From NCBI RefSeq assembly GCF_003002955.1, contig NZ_PVTJ01000001.1, forward strand, positions 806,001 to 870,000: a DNA stretch of 64,000 nucleotides, read 5' to 3'. Made by a program: the position numbers and the translations under genes. The notes beneath the pieces were generated by a model, which worked only from the letters and a program-made list of their open reading frames with translations, did not search any database and was not told where the DNA came from. Shown here one piece after another: positions 52,392 to 61,398 of this stretch. Position 1 is the stretch's first letter; each line of letters starts with the position of its first letter. This DNA comes from Glycomyces artemisiae (GTDB lineage: Bacteria; Actinomycetota; Actinomycetes; Mycobacteriales; Micromonosporaceae).

Positions 52392-53011
52392 GCCGTGACC
52401 TCCTTTCGGGTGGCGGCGATGAACATGGCCGCGATCTCGTCCGCCAGTTCGGCGGCGCCCGCCTGGTCCGCGGTGAGGCGCAGGGCGGCGCCGTCGAGGA
52501 CCGTGCGGACCGCGAAGGCCATGGTGCGCGTGTCGAAGACGCGCATTTCGCCGGTCTCCTGCCCCTCCTCGAAGAGTGCGACCAGGTCGCCGATCGAGGC
52601 GGCCGCGCGGTCGCTGTAGTACCGGGGCTGCTGCCGTCCCGCGTGCTCGACCACCGCGATCAGCGCGGCGGCGGCCTCGGGCTGCTGCGCGCAGTACTCC
52701 AGGAAGGTCCTGATGTAGGCCGCGAGCCGGTCCCCGGCGGGCTCGGGTGCCGAGAGCACCCGTTGCAGCTCGGGCGCGAGCGCGCCGGTGACCGATTCGG
52801 TGACGGCGGCGGCGAGTTCGTCCTTGCCCGAGAAGTTCCCGTGGACGGCGCCCCTGCTGAACCCCGCGTGCTCGGCGACGGCGTTGAGTGAGGTCGCGGC
52901 GACGCCGTCGCGGGCGAAGAGCTCGATCGCGGAGCCGATGAGGCGCTGGCGGGTCGCGGCTTGGCTCTCCTTGCGCGTCAGCCTGGCTGCGGGTGCGGTT
53001 CCCTGATTCAC
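52388..53011 (-). CDS. TetR/AcrR-family regulator
   Basis: A 207-residue protein starting at GTG. DNA-binding helices are 'TRQRLIGSAIELFARDGV' and 'LNAVAEHAGFSRGAVHGNFSGKDELAAAV' (two parts), followed by a TetR_C-type domain ('RLAAYIRTFLEYCAQQP'). A near-consensus promoter ends at the start codon, so the transcript is likely leaderless, and a perfect inverted repeat spans the start. It probably represses itself and the DUF6204 gene. Confidence 0.92.
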   Translation of the reverse strand: MNQGTAPAARLTRKESQAATRQRLIGSAIELFARDGVAATSLNAVAEHAGFSRGAVHGNFSGKDELAAAVTESVTGALAPELQRVLSAPEPAGDRLAAYIRTFLEYCAQQPEAAAALIAVVEHAGRQQPRYYSDRAAASIGDLVALFEEGQETGEMRVFDTRTMAFAVRTVLDGAALRLTADQAGAAELADEIAAMFIAATRKEVTA

Positions 53012-53046
53012 GCGAATCAGGATACAGGGGTGTATTCGAATGTCAA
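53002..53046 (-). promoter_or_regulatory. Leaderless promoter and operator of the TetR gene
   Basis: On the minus strand TTGACA (53046-53041) and TATCCT (53024-53019) are 16 bp apart; the GTG start begins about 8 nt after the -10. The inverted repeat CCTGATTC-acgc-GAATCAGG (53002-53021) spans the expected +1. A second dyad ATACA-gggg-TGTAT (53022-53035) overlaps the -10. Confidence 0.72.
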
Positions 53047-53068
53047 CTTGTATCTGAAACCGGTCGGG

Positions 53069-53791
53069 CTACGGGCGGCGTCGGCCGGGACGGACGGCGG
53101 TGAGCTGGACCGTGTCGTCAGGGGCCGCGGGGCGGGGGAGGTGGAGGATCATCGTCGCGTCGGCGGCGAGGGCGGGCTTGTTGCGGCGGGCGCGGATCGC
53201 CTCGATCACCATGGGGATCACCGAGACGAGCACGATGAGGATGAAGATCGACTCGATGTGCTCGCCGATCGCCGGGATGTTGCCGAGGGCGGCGCCGAGG
53301 AGGATGATCCCGGCGGCCCAGGCCACGCCGCCGATCGTGGAGTGCAGGAAGAACTTCCGCGGGTCCATGCGGCCGATCCCGGCGATCCAGGTGATGAAGG
53401 TCCGCACGAACGGCACGAAGCGCGCCAAGATGATCGCCTTCGGGCCGTGCTTCTCAAGGAACGCGTGAGTCTTCTCGACGTGCTCGCGCTTGAAGAACCG
53501 CGAATCCGGCCGCCGGAACAGCGCCGGACCCGCCTTGAAGCCGATGAAGTACCCCACGACGTTCCCGACCACGGCCGCCGCGGTCGCCAGGACGCACACG
53601 ATCCACAGCGGCGCGGCGATGGCCCCCTGCGTCACGAACAGGCCTGCGGTGAACAGGAGCGAGTCGCCCGGCAGCACCGGGAAGACCGAGCTCTCCGCGA
53701 AGATGACCAGGCACAGCCCGACCACGACGTACGGCCCGAAGGCGGTGAGCAGATGCTCGGGATCGAGCCAGGCGGGAAGCATGCGCGCCAT
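53069..53791 (-). CDS. DedA-family membrane protein
   Basis: A 240-residue protein of the DedA (SNARE-associated/VTT) family. Diagnostic segments are 'ESSVFPVLPGDSLLFTAGLF' (the E...F..P.PGD..L loop), 'GNVVGYFIGFKAG' and 'RFVPFVRTFITWIAGIGRM'. DedA proteins act in lipid flipping and membrane homeostasis. It has four to five helices and a soluble C-terminus. It lies on the same strand as, and upstream of, the TetR gene. Confidence 0.93.
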   Translation of the reverse strand: MARMLPAWLDPEHLLTAFGPYVVVGLCLVIFAESSVFPVLPGDSLLFTAGLFVTQGAIAAPLWIVCVLATAAAVVGNVVGYFIGFKAGPALFRRPDSRFFKREHVEKTHAFLEKHGPKAIILARFVPFVRTFITWIAGIGRMDPRKFFLHSTIGGVAWAAGIILLGAALGNIPAIGEHIESIFILIVLVSVIPMVIEAIRARRNKPALAADATMILHLPRPAAPDDTVQLTAVRPGRRRP

Positions 53792-53932
53792 GCTACCGAC
53801 CGAAGCTCAGACCGGCGTCAGCGTGTTTCAGCGCGTTTCGTCACGTCGGCGGGGCGGTCGGCGATGACGGATCGATGACGCCTGCTCCTACCGTTCGGCT
53901 TCCAGTCGAAGGCAAGGTATGAGGAGGCGGAC

Positions 53933-54373
53933 ATGGTGATGAAATGGGCCGTGGGCGAGATCGCGCCGCGCGTGGACGGGGTGCCCGGGTTCGTGATCGA
54001 CGTCGAGGACCATCTGTACGACACGCAGGCCGCGGCACGGGAGTACCTGCAGCAGGCACTGGACTTCGGCCACGAGGCCAGCACCGAGGCGCAGGCCGCG
54101 AAGCTGCTGCGGACGATGACGGCATCGAGCCAGGCGCTGCTGGTCGTGTGCCCGCCGATCCGGGGCTGGGTCGTCTTCCCGGTGCGGGACGGGTTCTCGC
54201 CGACGCAGGAGGGCCTGTTCTACCTCGACGACCACCGCGACGACTTGGTGCGGCGCTTCACCGCCCGCACCAACACCGCGACCGGAGGCGGCTGCGCGGT
54301 GGTCGCCCTCGCCGCCGTCGGCGGGCTCGTCGCGGGCGTGGCCGCGCTGGCGCAGATCCCTTGGAGCGCTTAG
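53933..54373 (+). CDS. Uncharacterised protein with C-terminal membrane helix
   Basis: A 146-residue protein. The N-terminal 100 residues are soluble ('PGFVIDVEDHLYDTQAAAREYLQQAL' in parts) and the C-terminus is a single hydrophobic helix 'GCAVVALAAVGGLVAGVAAL', a possible tail anchor. No known domain recognised. AGGAGGCGG precedes the start. It is convergent with the apionate operon across a hairpin. Confidence 0.62.
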   Translation: MVMKWAVGEIAPRVDGVPGFVIDVEDHLYDTQAAAREYLQQALDFGHEASTEAQAAKLLRTMTASSQALLVVCPPIRGWVVFPVRDGFSPTQEGLFYLDDHRDDLVRRFTARTNTATGGGCAVVALAAVGGLVAGVAALAQIPWSA

Positions 54374-54387
54374 GTTTTCCGGGCAGG

Positions 54388-54442
54388 CGAAAGGTCCCGG
54401 GCGCCGCACACGTCTTGACCTTTCGGCGGCCGGGACCTTTCG
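54388..54442. terminator. Bidirectional terminator at the end of the apionate operon
   Basis: CGAAAGGTCCCGG and CCGGGACCTTTCG form a 13-bp perfect stem. GACCTTTCGG is repeated at 54418-54427 and 54434-54443, so an alternative pairing is possible. It lies between two convergent genes. Confidence 0.65.
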
Positions 54443-54448
54443 GGTCTT

Positions 54449-55306
54449 CTAGCGCTCGATCTTGTCGAGGTGGAGCATGCGGGCGAGGTTCTTGTCGAGC
54501 TCGTCGTCCCGGAAGATCTTCTTCCAGTCCTCCTTGATGATCGACTCGCGGCCGTAGTCCATGGCGATGAGGCACGCCTCGCTGAACGGGTTGTCGCCGC
54601 GGAGGCCGTTCGCCAGGGCGACCTGGGTGTGGCCCAAGAGGATCGAGCGGGCGGCGGCCTCGGGGACGCCCATCGTGTTGACGGCCTCGTCGAGGGACTC
54701 CTTCAGGAGCGCGCCGACCATGCACGCGATGGTCTCGACCAGGGTCGGCTCCAGCTGCGCGAGCTGCTTCACCGTCACCCAGTGGACGTCGATCACCGGC
54801 GCGTAGATCGCGCGCACGGTCGCCTCCACGAGGGCCTTCGCGGCCGGGTCGTCGGACTCGACCGCGGCGATGGCGTCCTGGGGGGCCGCGATGCCGCCGA
54901 AGGTGTCCGCGTACTCCTCGGGCGTGGTGCGCTGCAAGAAGATCGACGGGTGGCACGGGTGGGCCACGGCCTGCACGACGTCGTCGCGCTTGGTAAGCAG
55001 CCCCGCGTAGGCGGCGGCCGGGTCCAGGGTCAGGGCGATCGCGCCGGACTTCATGAGCGGCACCGCCTCGGCCGTGACCGACTGGAGTGCCAGGTCAGGG
55101 ACGGCGAGGACCACGATGTCGGCGTCGGCCACGGCCGCGGCCAGGTCGGTCAGCTCGCGGCCCGCGTCGGTCGTGCGCTGGCGTCCAGCGGGGGAGTTCT
55201 CCACGTAGGCGACGGTGTGCGCGGTCTTCACCAGGTTGTCGGAGACGCGCATGCCCATCTTGCCGCCCGCCCCGATCACGGCGATGTTGTAGGTCTCGGT
55301 GCTCAT
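54449..55306 (-). CDS. apnO: D-apionate oxidoisomerase-like enzyme (PGDH_C family)
   Basis: A 285-residue NAD-dependent enzyme: Rossmann motif 'IAVIGAGGKMGMRVSDNL' (GAGGKMG at 12-18) and an all-helical C-terminus of the phosphogluconate-dehydrogenase-C type with 'VAHPCHPSIF' (His115, Cys117, His118). This family includes ApnO, which converts D-apionate to 3-oxo-isoapionate. The function follows from family and from the four matching pathway enzymes in the same operon. It overlaps the preceding gene by 4 bp (ATGA) and has TTGAGGAG before its ATG. A different 3-hydroxy-acid substrate cannot be excluded. Confidence 0.8.
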   Translation of the reverse strand: MSTETYNIAVIGAGGKMGMRVSDNLVKTAHTVAYVENSPAGRQRTTDAGRELTDLAAAVADADIVVLAVPDLALQSVTAEAVPLMKSGAIALTLDPAAAYAGLLTKRDDVVQAVAHPCHPSIFLQRTTPEEYADTFGGIAAPQDAIAAVESDDPAAKALVEATVRAIYAPVIDVHWVTVKQLAQLEPTLVETIACMVGALLKESLDEAVNTMGVPEAAARSILLGHTQVALANGLRGDNPFSEACLIAMDYGRESIIKEDWKKIFRDDELDKNLARMLHLDKIER

Positions 55307-56097
55307 CGGATGCTCCTCAAATAGTCCACTGTGGTTCGTGTCCAGGCCTGCTCGGCGCGGACGGTCGCTTCGGCGCCGCCCTGCCACGGCAGCCAGTGCT
55401 CGACGATCTCGTTGACGCCCCGCTCGCGCGGGCGCACCTCCCGCAGCAGGTGCGGGTAGTCGTGCAGGCCGGTCCCCATCGCCGCGCCCGAGTAGGTGAA
55501 CCCCACCCAGCCGTCCTGCCTGGCGAACGCGAAGTCCTTGGCGTGCACGTTGACCGTGACGGGCGCCGCGAGCTCCACGACCTCCGTCGGCCGCTCCAGC
55601 CTCGCGACCACGTTGGCCGGGTCGAGGCAGACGCCGATGTTGGGGCTGCCGGTCGCGGCTACCAATTCGACTAGGTCCTTGGTCGATACCTGCTCGTACG
55701 TTTCGAGGGCGAGCGTGACGCCCTGGGATTCGTAGGCCGGGAGCGCTTCGGTCAGCCAGGCGAGCGCCTGCGGGAGGGTCGGCGCCGAGTCCGGGCCGGT
55801 GACCATGCTCCGCACCAGCTTCGCTTCAAAGATTTCGGCGAGGGCCAGGAAGCGGGACAGGTGCTCGGGCTCGATTCCCTTGGTGCCCAGCTCGATCTGG
55901 AGGCCCAGGTCGCGGGCCGCACCCGCGGCGTCCTTCAGTTCCCGGTCGGTCATGCCTTCGAGCGGCGCGTAGTCGCAGATCTGGAAGAGGTCCACGTCGA
56001 GTTCGCGGGTCGCCTCGAACTCGTCAATCAAGGACAGCGGGCGCTCGACCCGGTCCGAGTGCTGCCAGAAGAAGGCGTAGCTCCCCAGCCCGATCAT
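55303..56097 (-). CDS. oiaC: 3-oxo-isoapionate decarboxylase-like TIM-barrel protein
   Basis: A 264-residue member of the AP-endonuclease-2/sugar-phosphate isomerase-epimerase fold. Metal ligands are apparent as Glu132 ('LALETYE'), Asp159 ('VCLDPAN'), His185 ('NVHAKD') and Glu230 or Glu233 ('VNEIVEHW'). OiaC of this fold decarboxylates 3-oxo-isoapionate to L-erythrulose, the step between ApnO and the kinase next door. By sequence alone it could be an isomerase; context gives the assignment. It overlaps its neighbours on both sides by 4 bp. Confidence 0.75.
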   Translation of the reverse strand: MIGLGSYAFFWQHSDRVERPLSLIDEFEATRELDVDLFQICDYAPLEGMTDRELKDAAGAARDLGLQIELGTKGIEPEHLSRFLALAEIFEAKLVRSMVTGPDSAPTLPQALAWLTEALPAYESQGVTLALETYEQVSTKDLVELVAATGSPNIGVCLDPANVVARLERPTEVVELAAPVTVNVHAKDFAFARQDGWVGFTYSGAAMGTGLHDYPHLLREVRPRERGVNEIVEHWLPWQGGAEATVRAEQAWTRTTVDYLRSIR

Positions 56098-56864
56098 GAC
56101 GCCACCCTGGTTTCAGCGAGTGCCGTCGCCTCGTCGAGCACCGCCGCCAGGTTCTCCGGGTCGTGCGCGAACCGGCCCAGGAACAGGCCGTCGACCGACC
56201 GCCCCAGCTCGGTCAGCAGGCCCGGACCCGCCGAACCGCCGTAGATCACCGAGGAGCCCGCGCGGTCGGGCGCGATGTCCAGCGCCATACGCAAGGCCGT
56301 CGTCACCGCCGCGATGTGCTCCACCGGAGCGGGCTCGGACGCGCCGATCGCCCACACAGGCTCGTACGCGACCACGACCGGCCCGGCCGGTGCGCCCGAC
56401 AGGCTCCGACGCAGCTGCGCCACCGTCGCGGCCGCGGCGGCCTTGGGGCCCAAGCGTTCCGCTTCGCCGACGCACACCAGCGGCGTCACGCCGCCGCGCA
56501 GCGAAGCCGCAGCCTTCGCCGCCACCGCGTCGTCGGTCTCGCCGAACAGGCGGCGGCGCTCGGCGTGCCCGATCTCCGCAATGGACACCCCGACCTCCGC
56601 GAGCTCGGCCGCGCTCACTTCGCCGGTGAACGGGCCCGAGTCCGCGACGGCCACGTCCTGCGCGCCGATCCGGACCGGCGACCCTGCGAACGCGTCGCGC
56701 GCGGGAAGGATCTGGAGGTAGGTCGGGATCACGAACAGCTCGACCGCGCCCGAGGCCAGGCCCGGGTGCGAGCGCACGCGGTCGGCGACGCGCGCGAACC
56801 AGTCCTTCGCTGCGGCGTGCCCGAAGTACATCTTCAGGCTCACCCCGACCACCACCGGCGCCAT
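56094..56864 (-). CDS. lerI: Triose-phosphate-isomerase-like L-erythrulose-1-phosphate isomerase
   Basis: A 256-residue TIM homologue with the catalytic set Lys11, His100 ('AEIGHAERR') and Glu168 ('VAYEPVWAIG') and the phosphate-binding 'YGGSAGPG'. The usual Asn-x-Lys of glycolytic TIM is Ser-x-Lys here ('VSLKMY'), which argues for a different substrate. LerI isomerises L-erythrulose 1-phosphate to D-erythrulose 4-phosphate. The start overlaps the RpiB stop by one base (TGATG), which also fixes it against a longer in-frame extension. Confidence 0.8.
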   Translation of the reverse strand: MAPVVVGVSLKMYFGHAAAKDWFARVADRVRSHPGLASGAVELFVIPTYLQILPARDAFAGSPVRIGAQDVAVADSGPFTGEVSAAELAEVGVSIAEIGHAERRRLFGETDDAVAAKAAASLRGGVTPLVCVGEAERLGPKAAAAATVAQLRRSLSGAPAGPVVVAYEPVWAIGASEPAPVEHIAAVTTALRMALDIAPDRAGSSVIYGGSAGPGLLTELGRSVDGLFLGRFAHDPENLAAVLDEATALAETRVAS

Positions 56865-57349
56865 CAGCAGGACCCGGTCGTCTCGAACTCGCCGATGACC
56901 GCGACCTTCTCGGCCGAGGCGCTCTGCGGGTCGAAGCGGTAGTCGAGCCACTCGCGGACCAGGCGCCGCGCCAGCTCGACGCCGATCACGCGCTGGCCCA
57001 TGGTGAGGACCTGGGCGTCGTTGGAGAGGACGCTCCGCTCGACGGAGAAGCTGTCGTGGGCCGTGGCGGCCCGGATGCCGGGGACCTTGTTGGCGGCGAT
57101 GGCGACCCCGAGGCCGGTGCCGCAGATGAGGAGGGCCCGGTCGGCCTCGCCGTCGGCGACGCGCTGGGCCGCCTCGATGGCGACCTTCGGGTACGGGGTG
57201 TGGCCCTCGGCGTCCACGCCGACGTCCACTACGGACGCGACACCGGCGTGGCCTTCGAGGTCCCGCTTGAGGATCTCCTTGTAGTCGAAGCCGGCGTCGT
57301 CGCTGCCGACGACGATGCGCAGCGGCGCAGTACGCAGGGGCTCAGGCAT
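56864..57349 (-). CDS. derI: RpiB-family D-erythrulose-4-phosphate isomerase
   Basis: A 161-residue RpiB/LacAB-fold isomerase: '[12 protein letters not shown]' at residues 13-24, the catalytic Cys76 in '[16 protein letters not shown]' and '[20 protein letters not shown]' (split). RpiB homologues in tetrose-alcohol and apionate operons (DerI/EryI) convert D-erythrulose 4-phosphate to D-erythrose 4-phosphate, which enters the pentose phosphate pathway. A role as ribose-5-phosphate isomerase B is the alternative. It overlaps the kinase gene by 8 bp. Confidence 0.82.
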   Translation of the reverse strand: MPEPLRTAPLRIVVGSDDAGFDYKEILKRDLEGHAGVASVVDVGVDAEGHTPYPKVAIEAAQRVADGEADRALLICGTGLGVAIAANKVPGIRAATAHDSFSVERSVLSNDAQVLTMGQRVIGVELARRLVREWLDYRFDPQSASAEKVAVIGEFETTGSC

Positions 57350-59069
57350 GGTGGTTCCTTCCTTCGAACAGTTCGCCGATCGCGGTGGCGATCAGCGCGA
57401 GGGAGTGCGCGCCCGGGTCGGGGGTGCCGAGGCTCTTCTCGGCGTGCGGGCGGGCGCGGCCCATGCGGGGCAGGAGCTCCGCGGTGGCTTTCGCGGCGCG
57501 CGAGGCGTCCTCGGCGGCGGCTTTCCACGCGGTGGGGAGATCCGCTCCGGCGTCTGCGTTGCGCTGCAAGGCTTCGGCGAACGGCACGAGCGCGTCCACA
57601 AGGGTCTTGTCGCCGACCTCGGCCTTGCCGTAGTCCATGACGCCCTTGGCGCCGTCGGCCACTCCGGCGGCGACGTCGGCTGCCGTGGGCTTCCCGTGGT
57701 CGCCCAGGCGTTCGGCGACGCCGGTGAGGATCACGCCCCACAGCGCGCCGGAGGTGCCCCCGGCCTTGTCGGCCCACGCCGCGGCGGCACGGGCCAGGGT
57801 GGTGCCCGCGCCGGCCCCGCTTGCGGCTGAACCAGCGGCGAGCGCGGCCTTCGCGCCGCGCTGCATGCCGATCCCGTGGTCGCCGTCTCCGGCGACGGCG
57901 TCGATGCGGCCGAGTTCGTCCACATTGGCGTCGACGGTGGCGGCGATGACCTCCAGGGCGGCGCGGACCGTGCCCGCGGCCTCCCGGGACGCCTCGTCGG
58001 ATTCGGGGACGGCGTCCGCATCCGCGGCACCGTTCCCGTTGGCGGCCTTGAGCTGTGCAGGCGTGACGGACCCGCGGCGGTAGGCCGGGGCGTCAACGGG
58101 GGTCTCCCACAGCGCTTCGAGTTCGTCGTCGAGCCAGAACAGGGTGAGCGAGGTCCCGGCCATGTCGAAGCTCGTGCAGTACTCGCCCACGTGCGGGTCC
58201 ACGATGACGAGTCCCGCCGCCTCAAGCAGCTGGGCGACCCGCCGGTAGACGACGAACAGCTCCTCGTATTTCAGTGAGCCGAGCCCGTTGAGGATCGGCA
58301 CGACCCGCGCGCCCGCGGCGGCGATCCCCTCGGGGACCTCCTCCAGGAGCTTGGCGACGAGCAGTTCCGCGAGGCCGTCGGCGGTCGGAATGTCAGTCTC
58401 GTCGATGCCGGGCTCGCCGTGGATGCCGAGCCCGACCGCCATGCGGCCCTCGGGGACCGAGAACAGCGGCTCCTCGGCGCCGGGGAGCGTGCAGCCGGAG
58501 AACGCGACGCCGATCGAACGGGTGCGCTCGTTGGCGAGCCGCGCGAGGCGCTCGACCCCGGCGAGGTCGTTCCCGGCCTCGGCAGCGGCGGCGGCGATGC
58601 GGAAGACCGCGAGGTCCCCGGCGATGCCGCGCCGCTTGTGGCGTTCTTCCGGTGCGGCGCTGAAGATGTCGTCGGTGACGGCCACCGTCGCGCACGGGAT
58701 GCCTTCGGCGCGCAGGCGCTCCTGGGCCGCGTCGAAGTTGAGCACGTCCCCGGCGTAGTTCCCGTAGGTGAACAGGACGCCGCCGCCGTTGTCGGCGGCC
58801 TTCGCGACCGCCTGGATCTGCTGCGCCGAAGGCGAGGCGAACAGGTTGCCCATGGCCGCGCCGTGCGCGAGGCCCTGGCCGACGAGGCCGCCGAACGCCG
58901 GGTAGTGCCCGGACCCGCCGCCGACCACGACGGCGACCTGGCCGCGCGGCGACTCGGTGGAGCGGACGACGCCGCCGGTCACGCGCTGCACGTGACGGCC
59001 GTTCGCGGCCGCGAAGCCGTCGGTCATCTCGTCGGCGAAGTCGGCGGGGTCGTTCCAGATCCGGGTCAT
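57342..59069 (-). CDS. lerK: DAK-family L-erythrulose kinase (DhaK-DhaL fusion)
   Basis: A 575-residue ATP-dependent kinase. The DhaK domain has '[15 protein letters not shown]' (48-62) and His217 in 'GLGIHGEPG', which forms the hemiaminal with the substrate carbonyl. The DhaL domain has the Mg-ATP acids '[13 protein letters not shown]' (390-402) and 'GGTSGALWG'. Such single-chain kinases act on dihydroxyacetone or, in LerK/DerK types, on erythrulose. The TIM and RpiB homologues beside it favour L-erythrulose. It overlaps both neighbours. Confidence 0.87.
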   Translation of the reverse strand: MTRIWNDPADFADEMTDGFAAANGRHVQRVTGGVVRSTESPRGQVAVVVGGGSGHYPAFGGLVGQGLAHGAAMGNLFASPSAQQIQAVAKAADNGGGVLFTYGNYAGDVLNFDAAQERLRAEGIPCATVAVTDDIFSAAPEERHKRRGIAGDLAVFRIAAAAAEAGNDLAGVERLARLANERTRSIGVAFSGCTLPGAEEPLFSVPEGRMAVGLGIHGEPGIDETDIPTADGLAELLVAKLLEEVPEGIAAAGARVVPILNGLGSLKYEELFVVYRRVAQLLEAAGLVIVDPHVGEYCTSFDMAGTSLTLFWLDDELEALWETPVDAPAYRRGSVTPAQLKAANGNGAADADAVPESDEASREAAGTVRAALEVIAATVDANVDELGRIDAVAGDGDHGIGMQRGAKAALAAGSAASGAGAGTTLARAAAAWADKAGGTSGALWGVILTGVAERLGDHGKPTAADVAAGVADGAKGVMDYGKAEVGDKTLVDALVPFAEALQRNADAGADLPTAWKAAAEDASRAAKATAELLPRMGRARPHAEKSLGTPDPGAHSLALIATAIGELFEGRNHHA

Positions 59070-60451
59070 CGCGCGCCCGCCTCCTCAAGGTCCGGTGCGG
59101 TCGCGGACTTCCCGCGGCGCGCGAGCGCCACCATGAGCACCGCCGACAGGAGCATGAACCCGCCGACCACGGCCATCGCGGTCTCGTACCCGCCGGTCCA
59201 GTCGTGGATCGCGCCGGTGACGTACGGGGCGCTGAACCCGGCGAGGTTGCCGACCGTGTTGATGAGCGCGACGCCCGCCGCGGCGGCGGCGCCGGTCAGG
59301 AACCGGGTCGGGAGCGTCCAGAAGTTCGGGAGCGCCGCGAAGATCGCGCAGGCCGTCACGGTGATGACCGCGATGGTCGCCGCGGGGGAGTCCACGAGCA
59401 GCGCCAGCGGGATCGAGGCCGCGCCGAGCATGGCCGGGACGGCGATGTGCCAGGTCTTGAGGCCGCGCTTCGAGGCGTCCTTGGACCAGAAGTACATGAC
59501 CACGGCCGCGGGCAGGTACGGGATCGCGGTGATGAGGCCCTTCTCGAACACGTCGAACTCGGTGCCGGCCGCGGCCTGGAACCCGTCGATGATCGTGGGC
59601 AGGAAGAACGCGAGGGCGTACAGGCCGTAGATGAAGCCGAAGTAGATGAAGGACAGCGTCCAGACGCGTCCGCTCTTGAAGGCGTGCCGCACGGACGGGT
59701 GCTTTTCGCTCGCCTCGGTGGTCTCGCGCTCGGCTTCGAGGGCGCCGGTGAGCCAGGTCTGCTCCTCGGGGGTGAGCCACTTGGCGTCGGCGGGCTTGTC
59801 CTTGAGGTAGAACCAGGCGATGATCCCGACGACGATCGCGGGGATCGCCACGCCCATGAACATGAAGCGCCAGCCTTCGAGGCCGAAGAACACGCCGTGC
59901 TGCTGGATGAGGGCGCCCGCCAGGGGCGCGCCGATCACCGTCGTCAGGGGCTGGGCCAGGTAGAACAGCATGAGGATGCGGCCGCGGTACTGCGAGGGCA
60001 CCCACAGGCTCAGGAACAGGATCGCGCCGGGGAAGAAGCCGGCCTCGGCGACGCCGAGGAGGAAGCGGAGGGCCACGAGCTGCTCGAAGTTCTGCACCCA
60101 CGTGAACAGGAGCGCGACGACGCCCCAGCTGATCATGATGCGGGCGAGCCAGCGGCGGGCGCCGAACTTGTGGAGCGCCAGGTTGGACGGCACTTCCAGG
60201 ATGATGTAGCCGATGAAGAACACGCCGGACGCGAAGCCGAACTGGGCGGCGGAGAGCGCCAGGTCCCCGTTCATGCCGTTCGGTGCGGCGAACCCGATCG
60301 CGGTGCGGTCGAGGTAGTTGATGAAGAACATCAAGGCGACGAACGGCACGAGGCGGATCGAGACCTTGCGGATGGCGCTGCGGGCTACGGGCGGCGCTTC
60401 GGGGGCTGCTGACCGGTTCACGGTGTCTCCTGACATCGGCTCTGATGACAC
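59066..60451 (-). CDS. MFS transporter, ACS (anion:cation symporter) type
   Basis: A 461-residue 12-helix protein with the signature 'FFINYLDRTAIGFAAP' in the first helix, 'GFFIGYIILEVPSNLALHKFGARRW' (split) and 'GVAEAGFFPGAILFLSLWVPSQYRGR' (split), typical of the ACS family that imports sugar acids and other organic anions, consistent with apionate uptake. GTG is chosen as start because GGAG lies 9 bp upstream; an ATG five codons later is the alternative. It is the first gene of the six-gene operon. Confidence 0.88.
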   Translation of the reverse strand: MSSEPMSGDTVNRSAAPEAPPVARSAIRKVSIRLVPFVALMFFINYLDRTAIGFAAPNGMNGDLALSAAQFGFASGVFFIGYIILEVPSNLALHKFGARRWLARIMISWGVVALLFTWVQNFEQLVALRFLLGVAEAGFFPGAILFLSLWVPSQYRGRILMLFYLAQPLTTVIGAPLAGALIQQHGVFFGLEGWRFMFMGVAIPAIVVGIIAWFYLKDKPADAKWLTPEEQTWLTGALEAERETTEASEKHPSVRHAFKSGRVWTLSFIYFGFIYGLYALAFFLPTIIDGFQAAAGTEFDVFEKGLITAIPYLPAAVVMYFWSKDASKRGLKTWHIAVPAMLGAASIPLALLVDSPAATIAVITVTACAIFAALPNFWTLPTRFLTGAAAAAGVALINTVGNLAGFSAPYVTGAIHDWTGGYETAMAVVGGFMLLSAVLMVALARRGKSATAPDLEEAGAR

Positions 60452-60465
60452 TGGGGGCGTCTCCC

Positions 60466-60494
60466 ATATTGGCGAACCGGTTGACCAATTGCAA
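60466..60494 (-). promoter_or_regulatory. Promoter and GntR operator of the apionate operon
   Basis: On the minus strand TTGCAA and CAATAT are 17 bp apart. The spacer is filled by a 22-bp dyad (60468-60489): outer ATTGG and CCAAT arms around AACCGGTT, 9 of 11 pairs matching. The site lies 17 bp before the transporter start and next to the divergent FadR-type regulator. Confidence 0.72.
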
Positions 60495-60657
60495 CACGGA
60501 GTCCCACATGTTGATCATTCTGTAATGTTCCGGCAGCTCGCAGCCGTTGCCGGGAATCCCCCGACCGGCCCCTGACCGCCTGGACCGCAACTAGACCGGC
60601 GTCGCACTCGGGGCGGAAGGGTGGTTTCGCCGCGCAAAAGGACGGTAAGTTTCATCC

Positions 60658-61398
60658 ATGCCCGCCTACCCAGGAGACCGCGCCGCCGACATCGCCGCCT
60701 CGCTCGGCGCCCTGCCGAGCAGCAGCCCGGTCTCGGAGGTCGCGCGCCAGCTCCTCGACCTGTTCACCAGCGGATCCATCGAGCCCGGGACGCGCCTGCC
60801 CGCCGAGCGCCAGCTCGCCACCACCCTCGGCGTCGGCCGCTCCGCCGTGCGCGAGGCCCTCGCCGCGCTCGAACTCCTCGGCATCGTCGACGTGCGCCCA
60901 GGCTCGGGCACCTACCTGCGCGGCACCGCCTCCGAACTGCTCCCGCAGACCCTGCGCTGGGGCCTGCTCATCGGCCGCCGCAAGACTGACGAACTCCTCG
61001 AACTGCGCTCGGGCCTGGAGATCTACGTGGCCCGCCTCGCCGCCTCGAACGCCACCGAGGACGACCTCGCCGCGCTCGCCGGGCACGTGGCGCGCATGCG
61101 CGAATCCGAGGACCTGGCCGCCTTCGCCGAGGCCGACCGCGACTTCCACAACGGGCTCGCCCGCGCCGCGGGCAACGAGGTCCTCATCGACCTCCTCGAC
61201 GTGGTGCGCTCCCTCCTCCAGGTCTACGCCGACCGCGCCGTCTCCGGCGACGAGGAGGCCCGCACCGCCCTCGACGAGCACGACGCGATCCTGCGCGCCG
61301 TGACCTCCCGCGACCACGACGCCGCCGCCTCCGCGATGGCCGTCCACATGGCCACCGCCTCGATCCGCCTCGCGGCAGAGCAGGCGGGCCGACCATGA
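60658..61398 (+). CDS. FadR-subfamily GntR regulator of the apionate operon
   Basis: A 246-residue protein: winged helix 'VSEVARQLLDLFTSGSIEPGTRLPAERQLATTLGVGRSAVREALAAL' (residues 24-70, quoted ends 'EPGTRLPAERQLATTLGVG') and FadR-C domain with 'ELRSGLEIYVARLAA', 'FAEADRDFHNGLARAAGN' and 'DEHDAILRAV', keeping the Asp/His metal-type ligands of this domain. It should release the divergent operon on binding a sugar acid. Its stop overlaps the SUKH-like gene by 4 bp. Confidence 0.92.
   Translation: MPAYPGDRAADIAASLGALPSSSPVSEVARQLLDLFTSGSIEPGTRLPAERQLATTLGVGRSAVREALAALELLGIVDVRPGSGTYLRGTASELLPQTLRWGLLIGRRKTDELLELRSGLEIYVARLAASNATEDDLAALAGHVARMRESEDLAAFAEADRDFHNGLARAAGNEVLIDLLDVVRSLLQVYADRAVSGDEEARTALDEHDAILRAVTSRDHDAAASAMAVHMATASIRLAAEQAGRP

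Noticed and set aside
56094-57349. TIM and RpiB homologues as glycolytic/pentose-phosphate housekeeping genes
   Set aside because: Both are embedded and translationally coupled in a catabolic operon with a DAK kinase, and the TIM copy lacks the usual Asn of the Asn-x-Lys motif.
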